A DNA stretch of 38,850 nt from Collinsella sp. (lineage in GTDB: Bacteria > Actinomycetota > Coriobacteriia > Coriobacteriales > Coriobacteriaceae): assembly GCA_018382295.1 (NCBI GenBank), contig JAGZQF010000013.1:1-38850 (forward strand). Direction: 5' to 3'. The position numbers were made by a program, and so were the translations under genes. Shown here one piece after another: positions 11,501 through 18,841 of the stretch (positions within the stretch are counted from its first letter, which is position 1; each line of letters opens with the position of its first letter). The notes under the pieces are model-generated. The model saw only the letters and a list, made by a program, of their open reading frames with translations. It was not told the origin of the DNA and did not search any database.

Positions 11501-14500
11501 GAAAGGTCGATGGTGCTACCTCCTACGACCTTAAGGTCGATGGCACCGTGTTCGCAGTGGGCGATGCAGCGGAATTCACGCATACCGATCTTGCCTACAA
11601 TAGCAAGCACACCTACCAGATCCGTTCGCGCAACGCCGAGGGCTACTCCCGTTGGAGCGATGTGCTCGCGGCGAACTCCGCACTCGACCCATGGCGGAAC
11701 GTGCCCGAGGCCGAGAAGATCACCTGGGAGGGCTCGATCTACGGCAGCCATAAGGCCGATCTCGCCTTCGACCATGAGTTCCAGACGAGCGACGGCGGCT
11801 TCCACTCCGGCGGCAACGACCTGGGCAAGGCGCTCACCGTCGACTACGGCCGCGCCTACAAGCTCGACAAGCTCGAGTACTATCCGCGTACCGACGCCGG
11901 CAACGGCACTGTGACCAAGATGCGCATCGAGACGAGTCTCGACGGTGTCCATTGGACGAGCCAGGAGGTCGATTGGGAGCGCTCCGCCGCCTGCAAAACG
12001 GTGACGTTCGACGGCGCCGTGGCCGCACGCTACGTGCGTATGACGCCGCTCGCTTCGGTTGGTAACTTCTTCTCCGCGTCCGAGATCGCCATCTACAAGG
12101 CCGATGGTACGGACGGCTTTGCTGTGGGTTCCAACCTCAACAAGGCAACGATCTCCGATGGCGACTATTCCAACATGAAGAATTATCTGGGTCTCGAGAA
12201 CCGCGAGCCCGATACCTCGACGTTCGACTCGCAGATTCGCGACCACTTTGCCGATCTCAACGGCAACGGGGTCTATGATGTCTACGACTACTCGTTTACC
12301 ATGGCGGGGCTTGATGGCGGCACCAAGCAGAAAGGCAAGGTCGCCGGCAAGCTCGCGGTGATTCCGAGCAAGACCGAGGTCGATGCCGGCGATGAGATCA
12401 CCGTCGATGTCTATGCGGCCGACGCCAAGAACGTCAACGCCCTGGGCGCGCTCGTCAACTTTAAGAGTGACCAGTTTGAGTTTGTGTCCGAGAGCATCTC
12501 GCAGGATGGTTCGACCGCCGGCATGGAGAACCTGTCGCGCGAGAAGGTCCAGTTCGCGGACGGCACACAGACCATCAACCTCGCCTTTGCCAACCGCGGT
12601 GACGGCAAGCTCTACAACGGCACTGGCGCGGTGGCGAGCTTCAAACTCAAGGCCAAGACGGCCGGCAAGGTTGAACTGCCCTCGACGTCTTGGCTCATCG
12701 GTCCGGCGTGCGATGCGCTCGAGTTTACGAGTGACGGTACCGTGACGATGCCGGACGTTCCGCAGCCCACGGTTGCCGAGTACGGTCAGGATGCCTTCAA
12801 CATCACGATGACCAACGACGAGCTCACGACCGACGACGGTTCCAACGTCGAGAAGCTTATTCAGCAGAAGAGCTATAACGCGCTGTTCGATAACGATGAG
12901 GGCGACAACGGCTTTGAGTTCCTGTGGAACTGGAGCGGCAACTGGGACAGCGAGGGCAAGCTTCCGAGTTACGTGAAGCTTCCCGCCACGATGACATTTG
13001 CCTTTAAGACACCATCGAAGCTCGATGCCGTTGAGGTCATCAACCGCGACGGCGGTAACGGCACCGTGCAGAAGATCAAGGCCGTCGTGACGTTCGAGGA
13101 TGGCTCGACCCAGGAGTTCGCGGGTGGGGAGTACGATTCCTTCCAGGCTCGCTACGCCTTTGGCCTCTCTGCCGAGAACAAGGGCAAGAAGGCGACTAAG
13201 GTCGAGATCACGCCGCTTGAGGCATCGGGTGACCAGATGCTCACACTGCGCGAGATCAACTTCAACTACACGCAGGGTGTCGAGGCCATCGAGGGTATCG
13301 AGCTGGGCAAGAACCAGACCGAGTTCTTTGAGGGCGACGTTACGCTCGTCGACGCTAAGGCCACGCCCGAGAGCGCCGGCTACCCCTATGTGACGGTCGA
13401 GAGCTCCGACTCCTCTGTGGTGAGCGTCTCCGCTGTTCAGGCCGGCGATAGCGTGAACTACTACTTGCGTGCCAACAAGGCCGGCAAGGCAACGATCACG
13501 GTGGCGTCAGTGCTCGACCCCTCCAAGACCGCATCCTATGAGGTCGAGGTCAAGGCTGGTGTCGACACCTCTGCGCTCATGGCGGCGCTTTCCAAGGCCG
13601 CGGGCTACAGCGAGTCCGTCTACACCAAGGATTCTTATGCAGCTCTCACCGCTGCGGTCGAGGCGGCTCAGAAGCTTCTCGACGGCGGCCAGGGCAGCTA
13701 TAGCAAGAAGGATGTCGCAGACGCTACGACCAAGATCGAAAAGGCAATCGACGGCCTCAAGATGCGCCCCGTTGATGAGAAGAAGCTCATCAACACGCCC
13801 GAGAACCGCGAGAACGTCAAGGTGACCGGCTTCTCGAGCGAGGCCGACTATGAGGGCAGCAACGCCGTCAACGCTCTTGACGGCGATGAGCAGACGCTCT
13901 GGCACAGCGACTGGGCCTATAAGGCCGGTATGCCCCAGTACCTGACCGTCGACCTGGGCCGCGACTACGATCTCACCGACGTCACGTTCCTGCCGCGCCA
14001 GGACGGCGGCACGAACGGCGATATCTTTGAGGCCGAGGTGCTGGTTTCCGACACCGCCGACGGTTATGAGATGGGCACCGCCACGTCGATGGGTACGTTT
14101 ACCTTCGACAACGACGGCCGCGTGCTCACCGACCGTGGCGACTGGAAGCAGATGAGCTTTGGTGCCGCGCGCGGTCGCTACGTGACCGTCAAGGTGCTCC
14201 ACGCCGGCGGTGGCAGCGTTGACGCCTACTGCAGCATGGCGGAGCTCAAGTTCTACGGTACGGCCGTTCCCAATCCGGTGGCGAAGGACGACCTCACTGC
14301 CGCGATTGAAAAGGTTGATGCCGAGGTTGCAGCCGGCGACCTTAAGGCCAGCGACTACACCGAGGCTTCCTGGACCGCGTTCCAGAACGCCTTGGCGAGC
14401 GCCCGCGCCATCCTGAACGACGAGAACGCCACGCAGGACGAGGTCGACCAGGCACTCAAGGCACTCGAGAGTGCTCGCGACGCGCTTGAGAAGACTCCGG

Positions 14501-14949
14501 TGGCCCCTGTCGAGAACCCGACCAAGAAGCAGCTCAAGGCCTTGGTCAAGCAGGCGAAGGAGACTGACACCAGGGGCAAGACGGACGAGTCTGTCAAGGC
14601 CCTGACGGATGCCATTACCTACGCCGAGGACGTCTTGGGTGATGAGAATGCTTCCGACATCCAGCTCCAGGCGGCCTATGACCAGCTCAAGCTGGCCATT
14701 GAGAGCCTCAAGGATGCCGATTCCGGCAACCAGGGCGGCTCGGGCAACCAGGGTTCCGGCAATGGCTCAAACGGCGGCAACCAGGCGGGCAAGCCCGCAG
14801 GCGACAAGGCCCAGGGCAGCAAGAAGAGCGGTTCGGCGATCCCCAATACCGGCGACCAGACGGCGGCGACCGTCGCGGCCGTCGGTGGTCTTGGCGCCAT
14901 CATCGCCGCGATCGGCGCTTTCTTCCATCGTCGCAGCAAGGCTAAGTAG
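8536..14949 (+). CDS. secreted, wall-anchored GH31 glycosidase with many accessory modules
   Basis: This 2137-residue exported enzyme starts at a GTG 5 bases after AAGGAG and opens with a signal peptide (FTKRWVKG, hydrophobic stretch, likely cut after AVA at about residue 37). An N-terminal beta-sandwich (about 55-270) precedes a GH31 barrel (about 285-640). The probable nucleophile is D480 in LKTDVAWVG and the acid/base D531 in IWTGDQYGGNW. Beyond beta-sandwich regions follow FN3 (965-1050), F5/8C/CBM32 (1053-1195), a dockerin-like DLNGNGVYDVYD (about 1239), a cohesin-like domain (1263-1410), a second F5/8C-like domain (1414-1580), Ig-like (1581-1675), FIVAR (1676-1745), F5/8C (1746-1912), two FIVARs (1915-2060) and the anchor IPNTG (2102-2106), helix and RRSKAK. 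The modules recall mucin-degrading enzymes. GH31 alpha-N-acetylgalactosaminidase is my best guess, but alpha-glucosidase or alpha-galactosidase cannot be excluded. Confidence 0.9.
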   Translation: MRRNSIFTKRWVKGSAVLVATAATLVFASPQQAVATPLKGVESATVSQSASNVVDIDFAGGIKGRITFLEDGIFRYNVDPKGEFSEYATPRSKSHTAKIQAQPDASDTYSKPSATVADKGNTIEISGGKATVILDKATGKMSIKSGDRVVVSESASLDLDKKGTVQTLAKEKSENFFGGGTQNGRFLHTNQTIAISNTNNWTDGGVASPNPFYWTSDGYGVLRNTFAEGSYDFGSTDASTVTTSHSENEFDAYYFVATNEGASNVATEMLQDYYKVAGNPVLLPEYGFYLGHLNAYNRDGWSTTSGQKKWETKGSKSSSKEGDVKYESGMATGYKLDGTLAAETLNGEGPTVDTENMKATDFDRQFSAQRVIDDYEDNDMPLGWFLPNDGYGAGYGQNGYYKTGGVNSDGTSSAERLNAVRANVDNLKKFTEYANSKGVSTGLWTQSNLEPDSNSETPWHLLRDFDAEVKTGGITTLKTDVAWVGSGYSFGLNGIKTAYDTVTTGANKRPNIITLDGWAGTQRFGGIWTGDQYGGNWEYIRFHIPTYIGQSLSGNPNIGSDMDGIFGGSPIISARDYQWKTFTPSMLDMDGWGTYRKSPMTHGDPYTGISRFYLKLKAQLMPYIYTSAASAANIDTGNGDTGLPMIRAMLLSDNSEYAASTSTQYQYMFGENFLVAPVYQDTQADENGNDVRNGIYLPNYGTDENPTIWIDYFSGKQYRGGQVLNNYDAPLWKLPLFVKANAIVPMYAENNNPEAVTETNTKGTDRSQRIVEFFATEGDGTFTQYEDDGSSIQNNTTEDDAYGTIDNISYGEHVSTVYSSKATGGTATFTAEASQGGYNGYDSNRTTTFVANVSAKPASVIAKNGGTALNVTEVDSQEAFDAATPEAGQAVYFYNESPNLNHYGSDADSTEAEKGESFNDTKITTNPKVYVKFAKTDVAAAEQTLELGGFVNADATLAADRLNENLSAPANLAAPEDATTPTSIKLTWGKVDGATSYDLKVDGTVFAVGDAAEFTHTDLAYNSKHTYQIRSRNAEGYSRWSDVLAANSALDPWRNVPEAEKITWEGSIYGSHKADLAFDHEFQTSDGGFHSGGNDLGKALTVDYGRAYKLDKLEYYPRTDAGNGTVTKMRIETSLDGVHWTSQEVDWERSAACKTVTFDGAVAARYVRMTPLASVGNFFSASEIAIYKADGTDGFAVGSNLNKATISDGDYSNMKNYLGLENREPDTSTFDSQIRDHFADLNGNGVYDVYDYSFTMAGLDGGTKQKGKVAGKLAVIPSKTEVDAGDEITVDVYAADAKNVNALGALVNFKSDQFEFVSESISQDGSTAGMENLSREKVQFADGTQTINLAFANRGDGKLYNGTGAVASFKLKAKTAGKVELPSTSWLIGPACDALEFTSDGTVTMPDVPQPTVAEYGQDAFNITMTNDELTTDDGSNVEKLIQQKSYNALFDNDEGDNGFEFLWNWSGNWDSEGKLPSYVKLPATMTFAFKTPSKLDAVEVINRDGGNGTVQKIKAVVTFEDGSTQEFAGGEYDSFQARYAFGLSAENKGKKATKVEITPLEASGDQMLTLREINFNYTQGVEAIEGIELGKNQTEFFEGDVTLVDAKATPESAGYPYVTVESSDSSVVSVSAVQAGDSVNYYLRANKAGKATITVASVLDPSKTASYEVEVKAGVDTSALMAALSKAAGYSESVYTKDSYAALTAAVEAAQKLLDGGQGSYSKKDVADATTKIEKAIDGLKMRPVDEKKLINTPENRENVKVTGFSSEADYEGSNAVNALDGDEQTLWHSDWAYKAGMPQYLTVDLGRDYDLTDVTFLPRQDGGTNGDIFEAEVLVSDTADGYEMGTATSMGTFTFDNDGRVLTDRGDWKQMSFGAARGRYVTVKVLHAGGGSVDAYCSMAELKFYGTAVPNPVAKDDLTAAIEKVDAEVAAGDLKASDYTEASWTAFQNALASARAILNDENATQDEVDQALKALESARDALEKTPVAPVENPTKKQLKALVKQAKETDTRGKTDESVKALTDAITYAEDVLGDENASDIQLQAAYDQLKLAIESLKDADSGNQGGSGNQGSGNGSNGGNQAGKPAGDKAQGSKKSGSAIPNTGDQTAATVAAVGGLGAIIAAIGAFFHRRSKAK

Positions 14950-14972
14950 TCCCAGCGACAACTAAGCAAACG

Positions 14973-15012
14973 TGCCCGCCGCTCCGTCAAGGACGGCGGG
15001 CATTGCTTTATT
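14973..15012 (+). terminator. terminator of the GH31 gene
   Basis: TGCCCGCCG (14973-14981) and CGGCGGGCA (14994-15002) form a 9-bp stem, followed by TTGCTTTATTATTT. It lies 23 bases after the stop. Confidence 0.85.
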
Positions 15013-15016
15013 ATTT

Positions 15017-15059
15017 CAGCCAACGTACGTCATAGCAATCCCCGGTAGGTCGCAGGGTG
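15017..15059. repeat. 43-bp direct repeat, downstream copy
   Basis: This begins CAGCCAACGTACGTCATAG and ends GGTAGGTCGCAGGGTG. It is the second copy of the sequence at 8112-8154 and lies directly after the GH31 terminator. The pair could mark the ends of a transferred block or be two copies of a dispersed repeat. Confidence 0.55.
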
Positions 15060-15169
15060 CTTCGCGGGCGGGCCAGGCTTTATCTGAACGACTTTGCGAA
15101 GCAACTGGAGTGAAGATGAAAACACCGGGCCGCCGCAGAGCACCCACAGACCGCAGGGGCGGGAGCAGC

Positions 15170-15175
15170 TATACT
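15170..15175 (+). promoter_or_regulatory. possible -10 box for purE operon
   Basis: TATACT occurs 64 bases before the purE ATG in an otherwise GC-rich leader. No good -35 is visible at the right spacing. The leader (15176-15238) shows no purine riboswitch pattern that I can recognise. Confidence 0.25.
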
Positions 15176-15238
15176 ACTCTCAGTAGTTAAGGGTCGCGGA
15201 TTCGCTGCGTCACCGCTCTCAACAGGAGGTCTTTGTTT

Positions 15239-15703
15239 ATGGCAGATCAGAAGCCGGTTGTCGGGATCATCATGGGCTCCAAGTCCGATCTGGGCGTTAT
15301 GGAAGGTTGTACCGCCGAGCTCGAGGCACTGGGCGTGCCCTATGAGCTCGTGATTGCAAGCGCGCACCGCACGCCGGCGAAGGTCCATGAGTGGGCCTCG
15401 ACTGCTGCCGACCGCGGCATCAAGGTAATTATCGCTGCCGCCGGCAAGGCTGCTCACCTGGGCGGTGTCGTGGCTGCGTTTACGCCGCTGCCGGTCATCG
15501 GCGTGCCTATGAAGACGAGCGATCTGGGTGGTATGGACTCACTGCTGTCGATGGTTCAGATGCCTTCGGGCGTGCCCGTTGCCTGTGTGGCCATCAACGG
15601 TGCCAAGAACGCTGCCATTTACGCCACGCAGATTCTGGGCGCATGCGACCTCGAGTACCGCAAGGTTATCGAGAAGATGAAGCAAGAGATGGCTGACGCC
15701 TAA
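15239..15703 (+). CDS. purE: N5-carboxyaminoimidazole ribonucleotide mutase
   Basis: This 154-residue cytosolic enzyme of purine synthesis moves the carboxyl group of N5-CAIR to C4, giving CAIR. Class I PurE signatures are all present: GSKSD (residues 13-17), ASAHRTP (about 40-46), AAGKAAHLGGVVAA (about 67-80) and PVIGVPM. The His in SAHRTP is the catalytic residue of the family. The ATG at 15239 follows AGGAGGT (15224-15230) by 8 bases. No purK is in the window, so either it lies elsewhere or the enzyme works as an AIR carboxylase. The sortase gene starts 36 bases downstream with its own ribosome site, so the two may share a transcript despite unrelated roles. Confidence 0.96.
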   Translation: MADQKPVVGIIMGSKSDLGVMEGCTAELEALGVPYELVIASAHRTPAKVHEWASTAADRGIKVIIAAAGKAAHLGGVVAAFTPLPVIGVPMKTSDLGGMDSLLSMVQMPSGVPVACVAINGAKNAAIYATQILGACDLEYRKVIEKMKQEMADA

Positions 15704-15739
15704 GCGCTCTGCCAGTCCATTTGCAGCATAAGGAGAGCC

Positions 15740-16738
15740 ATGTCCGACTATCAGGGAAAGCTTTTTTCGGCTTCTCGGATTCCCGATCCAGCCAAGTCGG
15801 GAGCAGCCCGCGCGCCGCAGCGGGGTCGGACATCCTCTCCTCAGCAGTCGCGTGCGCCGCGCCCCGTGACGCCGGCGAAGCATCGCCGTCAGGATACGCC
15901 TGCTGCATATCGCCCTTCGTCATACAGTACGGCCAAGAGGTCACCTCGCTCTTCGGCGCATACCGCGCCATCGAGCTATACCGAGCCGCCGCGCAAAAAG
16001 CGCCGCTCCGTCATTCCCATTCTGCTCATCATCATCGGCATTGGCCTGATCGTTGCTGCGGCCGCCATCTTTATCAACGCGCAGATTGGCTACAAGCAGG
16101 CGAGCGAGTCGTATCAAAAAATCGAAAAGCAATATGTGAGCGACAAGGACGCCAGTGGCGTGCCAATTGTCGACTTCAATGCGCTGGCCCAGACAAATCC
16201 CGAGGTTGTGGGTTGGATTTACGCGCCCGGCACCAACATCAACTACCCCGTGGTGCAGACCAACAACAACTCCAAGTACCTCAACACGCTGTTCGACGGT
16301 ACGGCCAATGCCTCGGGAGCCATCTTCCTGGATAGCGACGACACCGCGCCGGGCATGGTGGATCAGCAGACCACGATTTACGGTCATCATATGAACGACG
16401 GTTCGATGTTCAACGTGATTTCGGATACGACCGATCAGGCGACGTTCGACAGCATGGAATACGTGTACTACATCACGCGCGATGCGACGTATAAGTTGCG
16501 CCCGCTGGCGACCAAGGTGGTCGAGGACACATATGCCAAGGCGCGCACGCCCAACTTTGAGGGCGATGACGGACTGAAGAATTACCTGTCCGAGATGCTC
16601 GACGGCGCCTCGGCCGTGGCGAGCGATGCCACCGATCGTGCCGCTTCGGCAACCAAGGTCGTAACGCTTGTGACTTGCCGTTCGCTGTCATTTAGCAATA
16701 CGCGCGCCGTCATGGTGCTCACGCCGGTCGAGGAATAA
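15740..16738 (+). CDS. srtB: class B sortase
   Basis: This 332-residue membrane transpeptidase should cleave a sorting signal and link surface proteins to the cell wall. Residues 1-90 are a long basic, Ser/Pro/Arg-rich cytoplasmic segment, followed by one membrane helix (91-113) and an extracellular catalytic domain. The catalytic triad is visible: H216 in TIYGHHM, C313 in TLVTCRS and R322 in SNTRAVM. The SrtB-type helix between the His and Cys segments is present. The ATG at 15740 follows AAGGAG (15730-15735). It lies 0.8 kb after the anchored GH31 gene, which makes that protein (IPNTG) a reasonable substrate. Class B sortases classically recognise NPQTN-like signals, so the pairing is inference. 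The long N-terminal cytoplasmic tail is unusual. Confidence 0.93.
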   Translation: MSDYQGKLFSASRIPDPAKSGAARAPQRGRTSSPQQSRAPRPVTPAKHRRQDTPAAYRPSSYSTAKRSPRSSAHTAPSSYTEPPRKKRRSVIPILLIIIGIGLIVAAAAIFINAQIGYKQASESYQKIEKQYVSDKDASGVPIVDFNALAQTNPEVVGWIYAPGTNINYPVVQTNNNSKYLNTLFDGTANASGAIFLDSDDTAPGMVDQQTTIYGHHMNDGSMFNVISDTTDQATFDSMEYVYYITRDATYKLRPLATKVVEDTYAKARTPNFEGDDGLKNYLSEMLDGASAVASDATDRAASATKVVTLVTCRSLSFSNTRAVMVLTPVEE

Positions 16739-16792
16739 AGTGTCCGGGAGCCCCGTCCCAAAAGATTACCCTGGAAATCAAAAGGAGAAATG

Positions 16793-17209
16793 ATGCTTGA
16801 GAACGGCAAATCGATGCCTTCGGTTGATGCTTGGCTGCGCGAAGCCAAGGCCGATGTTTCTGCGGCTGATTGTGGAATGTACCTGACACACAACGGCGTG
16901 GTGCGTGCGACGCCCAAGGCCGAGGTGCGTGGGGTCGAGACAGATGGTGTGGCGCCTGGGCATAAGGTGGGCGGCATGGTGTTTGGCTTCGATGCCGAAA
17001 AGGTGCAGGCCGCTATCGAGGCAACGCGCGCGATGCCGGGTATCGGCTATGTACGCGTGTGGCTGGCGAGCGGCGAGCTTACCGTGGGCGACGACATCAT
17101 GCTCGTGCTCATTGGTGGGGACATTCGCCCGCATGTGGTCGATGCGCTGCAGGCGCTCGTCGGTACCATCAAAAATGAGTGTGTGAGCGAGGTCGAGCGC
17201 GAGGCGTAA
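16793..17209 (+). CDS. MoaE-like protein (molybdopterin synthase catalytic subunit family)
   Basis: This 138-residue protein resembles MoaE, which with thiolated MoaD converts precursor Z to molybdopterin. The HNGVVRATPKAEV segment (33-45) matches the FxGxVR region of the family. The later part, VRVWLASGELTVGDDIMLVLIGGDIRPHVVDALQALVGTIK (about 87-127), matches the GxLxVGexxvlvxvxxxHR and helix region. The final WKKE-type motif with its catalytic Lys is absent: the chain ends NECVSEVEREA after K127. It may therefore be a diverged member with another role. Two ATGs (16790 and 16793) are possible; AGGAG at 16783-16787 is better spaced from the second. No other moa or mob gene is nearby. Confidence 0.7.
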   Translation: MLENGKSMPSVDAWLREAKADVSAADCGMYLTHNGVVRATPKAEVRGVETDGVAPGHKVGGMVFGFDAEKVQAAIEATRAMPGIGYVRVWLASGELTVGDDIMLVLIGGDIRPHVVDALQALVGTIKNECVSEVEREA

Positions 17210-17242
17210 GGCCTCGTCGGCAATCCGAGTCTGTCTATAGCG

Positions 17243-17283
17243 AAAGCCCGCCGGCAGTTCATGTAGATCTGCCAGCGGGCTTT
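17243..17283. terminator. bidirectional terminator between convergent genes
   Basis: AAAGCCCGCCGGCAG (17243-17257) pairs with CTGCCAGCGGGCTTT (17269-17283) with one mismatch. It lies between the ends of the plus-strand MoaE-like gene and the minus-strand membrane-protein gene and ends in T3 in both directions, so it can serve both. Confidence 0.75.
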
Positions 17284-17315
17284 GATGTGTTGGAGCTATT
17301 TTGCTCTGGCGTTTG

Positions 17316-18545
17316 CTACACGCGTGTGGCGTCCTTGGGGCTCATGGTCATACTCTGAAAACGGTTCTCCATATATTCGTTATCGAAATGCTTGTCATAG
17401 AACTGTGCGACGGGAATATTTCGAACGGTTCCGTTGACGCGCTGATACCAATAGTCGAGCGATTGCAACGTCATGACGCCGTCGATCAACATGACGGCGG
17501 TCAGGATGACGGTAGCAGAGTAGCGGCGTTTCCATGGAATCATATTGATGAGCTTAAGCAGGCGCGGCAGCAAGACCTTGATCCAGATGAGGCCACCCAG
17601 GCCCCACATGCAGGCAAACGGCGTGCATGTGCGTCCCCCGGTCAATACCGCGATGGGATCGGGCATGCCGAATAGCCTAATGTGTGAATAGCTCCACGAC
17701 ACCACGCCAAATGAGGTCTGCATAAACCAGCCTACAAACACCTCGAAAGCGCCGCCGATCAGGGCACTTACCAGGAAAATGATCAGAGGATTCTTTTTAT
17801 AGAAGCGGTTGAGCGCCATGGTCATGAGCACCGCGCCAAATCCGTAGATGGGGCTAAAGGGGCCAAATAGCATACCGGCACGGTCCTGATAGACGCCGGG
17901 ATCGACGACGACCATATGCCAGACTTCCTCGAGAATGAGACCTAACACGCTGCAGACGAAGAATACCCAGAACAGGTTGAAGTAGTTGAGCTTGATGTAG
18001 CCCTCGCCGGTTTCGTCGCGGCCGAGCATCCCCTCGGCGGCGGCATCGCGGTCGAGCATCTCTTGCAGACGGCGCTGCAGTTCGCGCTCCTGGCGTAGCG
18101 TGGGGTCGACGGTGGCCGACAGCGCAATGAGGATGACAAGCTGGACGGCGGGGCGCAGCAGGAAGGGTCCGATGCCCTGGAGCATCACGTCAACTAAAAG
18201 CTCCACGACGGTAAATGCGATGAGGACGTAAGACAGGCGGGCGGCATTGCGCCGCTGGTCCTTGATGAGGTCCAGGCCAAAGACGATCAAGATGATCGCG
18301 CTTGCCGCCGAGAGCATAATGCCGGCGACGATAAGGCCAACCGCGACCAGGGTGTTATCACCGAGCTTAGCGGCGACGTTGCCGTTAATGAGTGCGGTGA
18401 TGACCTGCCACATAAAGACGGCGACTGACGGGAGCGTGCCCACGCCAGATAGGGTGCACAGGACTGCGTAGACCTTGATGATAAGGGGGATCTTCTTGGC
18501 CTCCGTGGTGCTGGGGACACTGGGGTCGAGTTGATTTCGATCCAT
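17316..18545 (-). CDS. membrane protein, putative ABC-transporter type IV (CmpB-like) family
   Basis: This 409-residue integral membrane protein has an N-terminal part with about four helices (residues 22-160), a charged stretch (about 165-205, rich in Arg, Glu and Asp), and a C-terminal part with several more helices. The latter includes FFVCSVLGLILEEVWH and GPFSPIYGFGAVLMT, typical of the CmpB-like family PF06541, named as a putative ABC transporter but with no defined substrate. The C-terminus (about 365-409) is hydrophilic. The ATG is preceded by GAAAGGTAG. No ATPase gene is next to it, so a transport role is doubtful. It is transcribed towards the MoaE-like gene and shares its terminator region. 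Confidence 0.8.
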   Translation of the reverse strand: MDRNQLDPSVPSTTEAKKIPLIIKVYAVLCTLSGVGTLPSVAVFMWQVITALINGNVAAKLGDNTLVAVGLIVAGIMLSAASAIILIVFGLDLIKDQRRNAARLSYVLIAFTVVELLVDVMLQGIGPFLLRPAVQLVILIALSATVDPTLRQERELQRRLQEMLDRDAAAEGMLGRDETGEGYIKLNYFNLFWVFFVCSVLGLILEEVWHMVVVDPGVYQDRAGMLFGPFSPIYGFGAVLMTMALNRFYKKNPLIIFLVSALIGGAFEVFVGWFMQTSFGVVSWSYSHIRLFGMPDPIAVLTGGRTCTPFACMWGLGGLIWIKVLLPRLLKLINMIPWKRRYSATVILTAVMLIDGVMTLQSLDYWYQRVNGTVRNIPVAQFYDKHFDNEYMENRFQSMTMSPKDATRV

Positions 18546-18561
18546 ACGCTACCTTTCTCGT

Positions 18562-18579
18562 CTTGTAGTAGCCTACAAG
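18562..18579 (-). promoter_or_regulatory. small hairpin in the leader of the membrane-protein gene
   Basis: CTTGTAG (18562-18568) and CTACAAG (18573-18579) form a 7-bp dyad 17-34 bases upstream of the minus-strand start codon, just ahead of its ribosome site. It could be an operator or a leader hairpin. Confidence 0.3.
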
Positions 18580-18794
18580 GATACGCCGACGACCAGCTAA
18601 AAGACAGGACGAACGTCCCAATTGCAACAATGTAGCCCCTAGCGCGGGCGAGACACGGCGCACGGGAAGTCTTCGAGGTCGTTGCCCCTGAGAGTGGACT
18701 ACCCAATAAAATGTTTGGTCGCAAAACGGATAATAAGCTCGGTGGGCTTTTAAAAAGCGCTGCTCATGCGCGGGGGAGCGCGTCGCGCCGTGCG

Positions 18795-18800
18795 TATAAT
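18795..18800 (+). promoter_or_regulatory. probable -10 box of purF
   Basis: A consensus TATAAT lies 42 bases before the purF ATG. No recognisable -35 is present 16-18 bases upstream, so the promoter may need an activator or rely on the strong -10. GGCG-GGTAA-CGCC follows at about 18803-18815. Confidence 0.45.
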
Positions 18801-18841
18801 AAGGCGGGTAACGCCAAAATACGAGGCTCTGAGGGGATGCC

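Noticed and set aside
15100..15238. A purine riboswitch before purE
   Set aside because: The conserved junction bases and paired arms of the purine riboswitch could not be found in the leader.
18603..18624. A possible further member of the GGGGAC repeat family (minus strand ATTGGGACGTTCG)
   Set aside because: Only a short match to half of copy 2 and no complete hairpin; too weak to list as a member.
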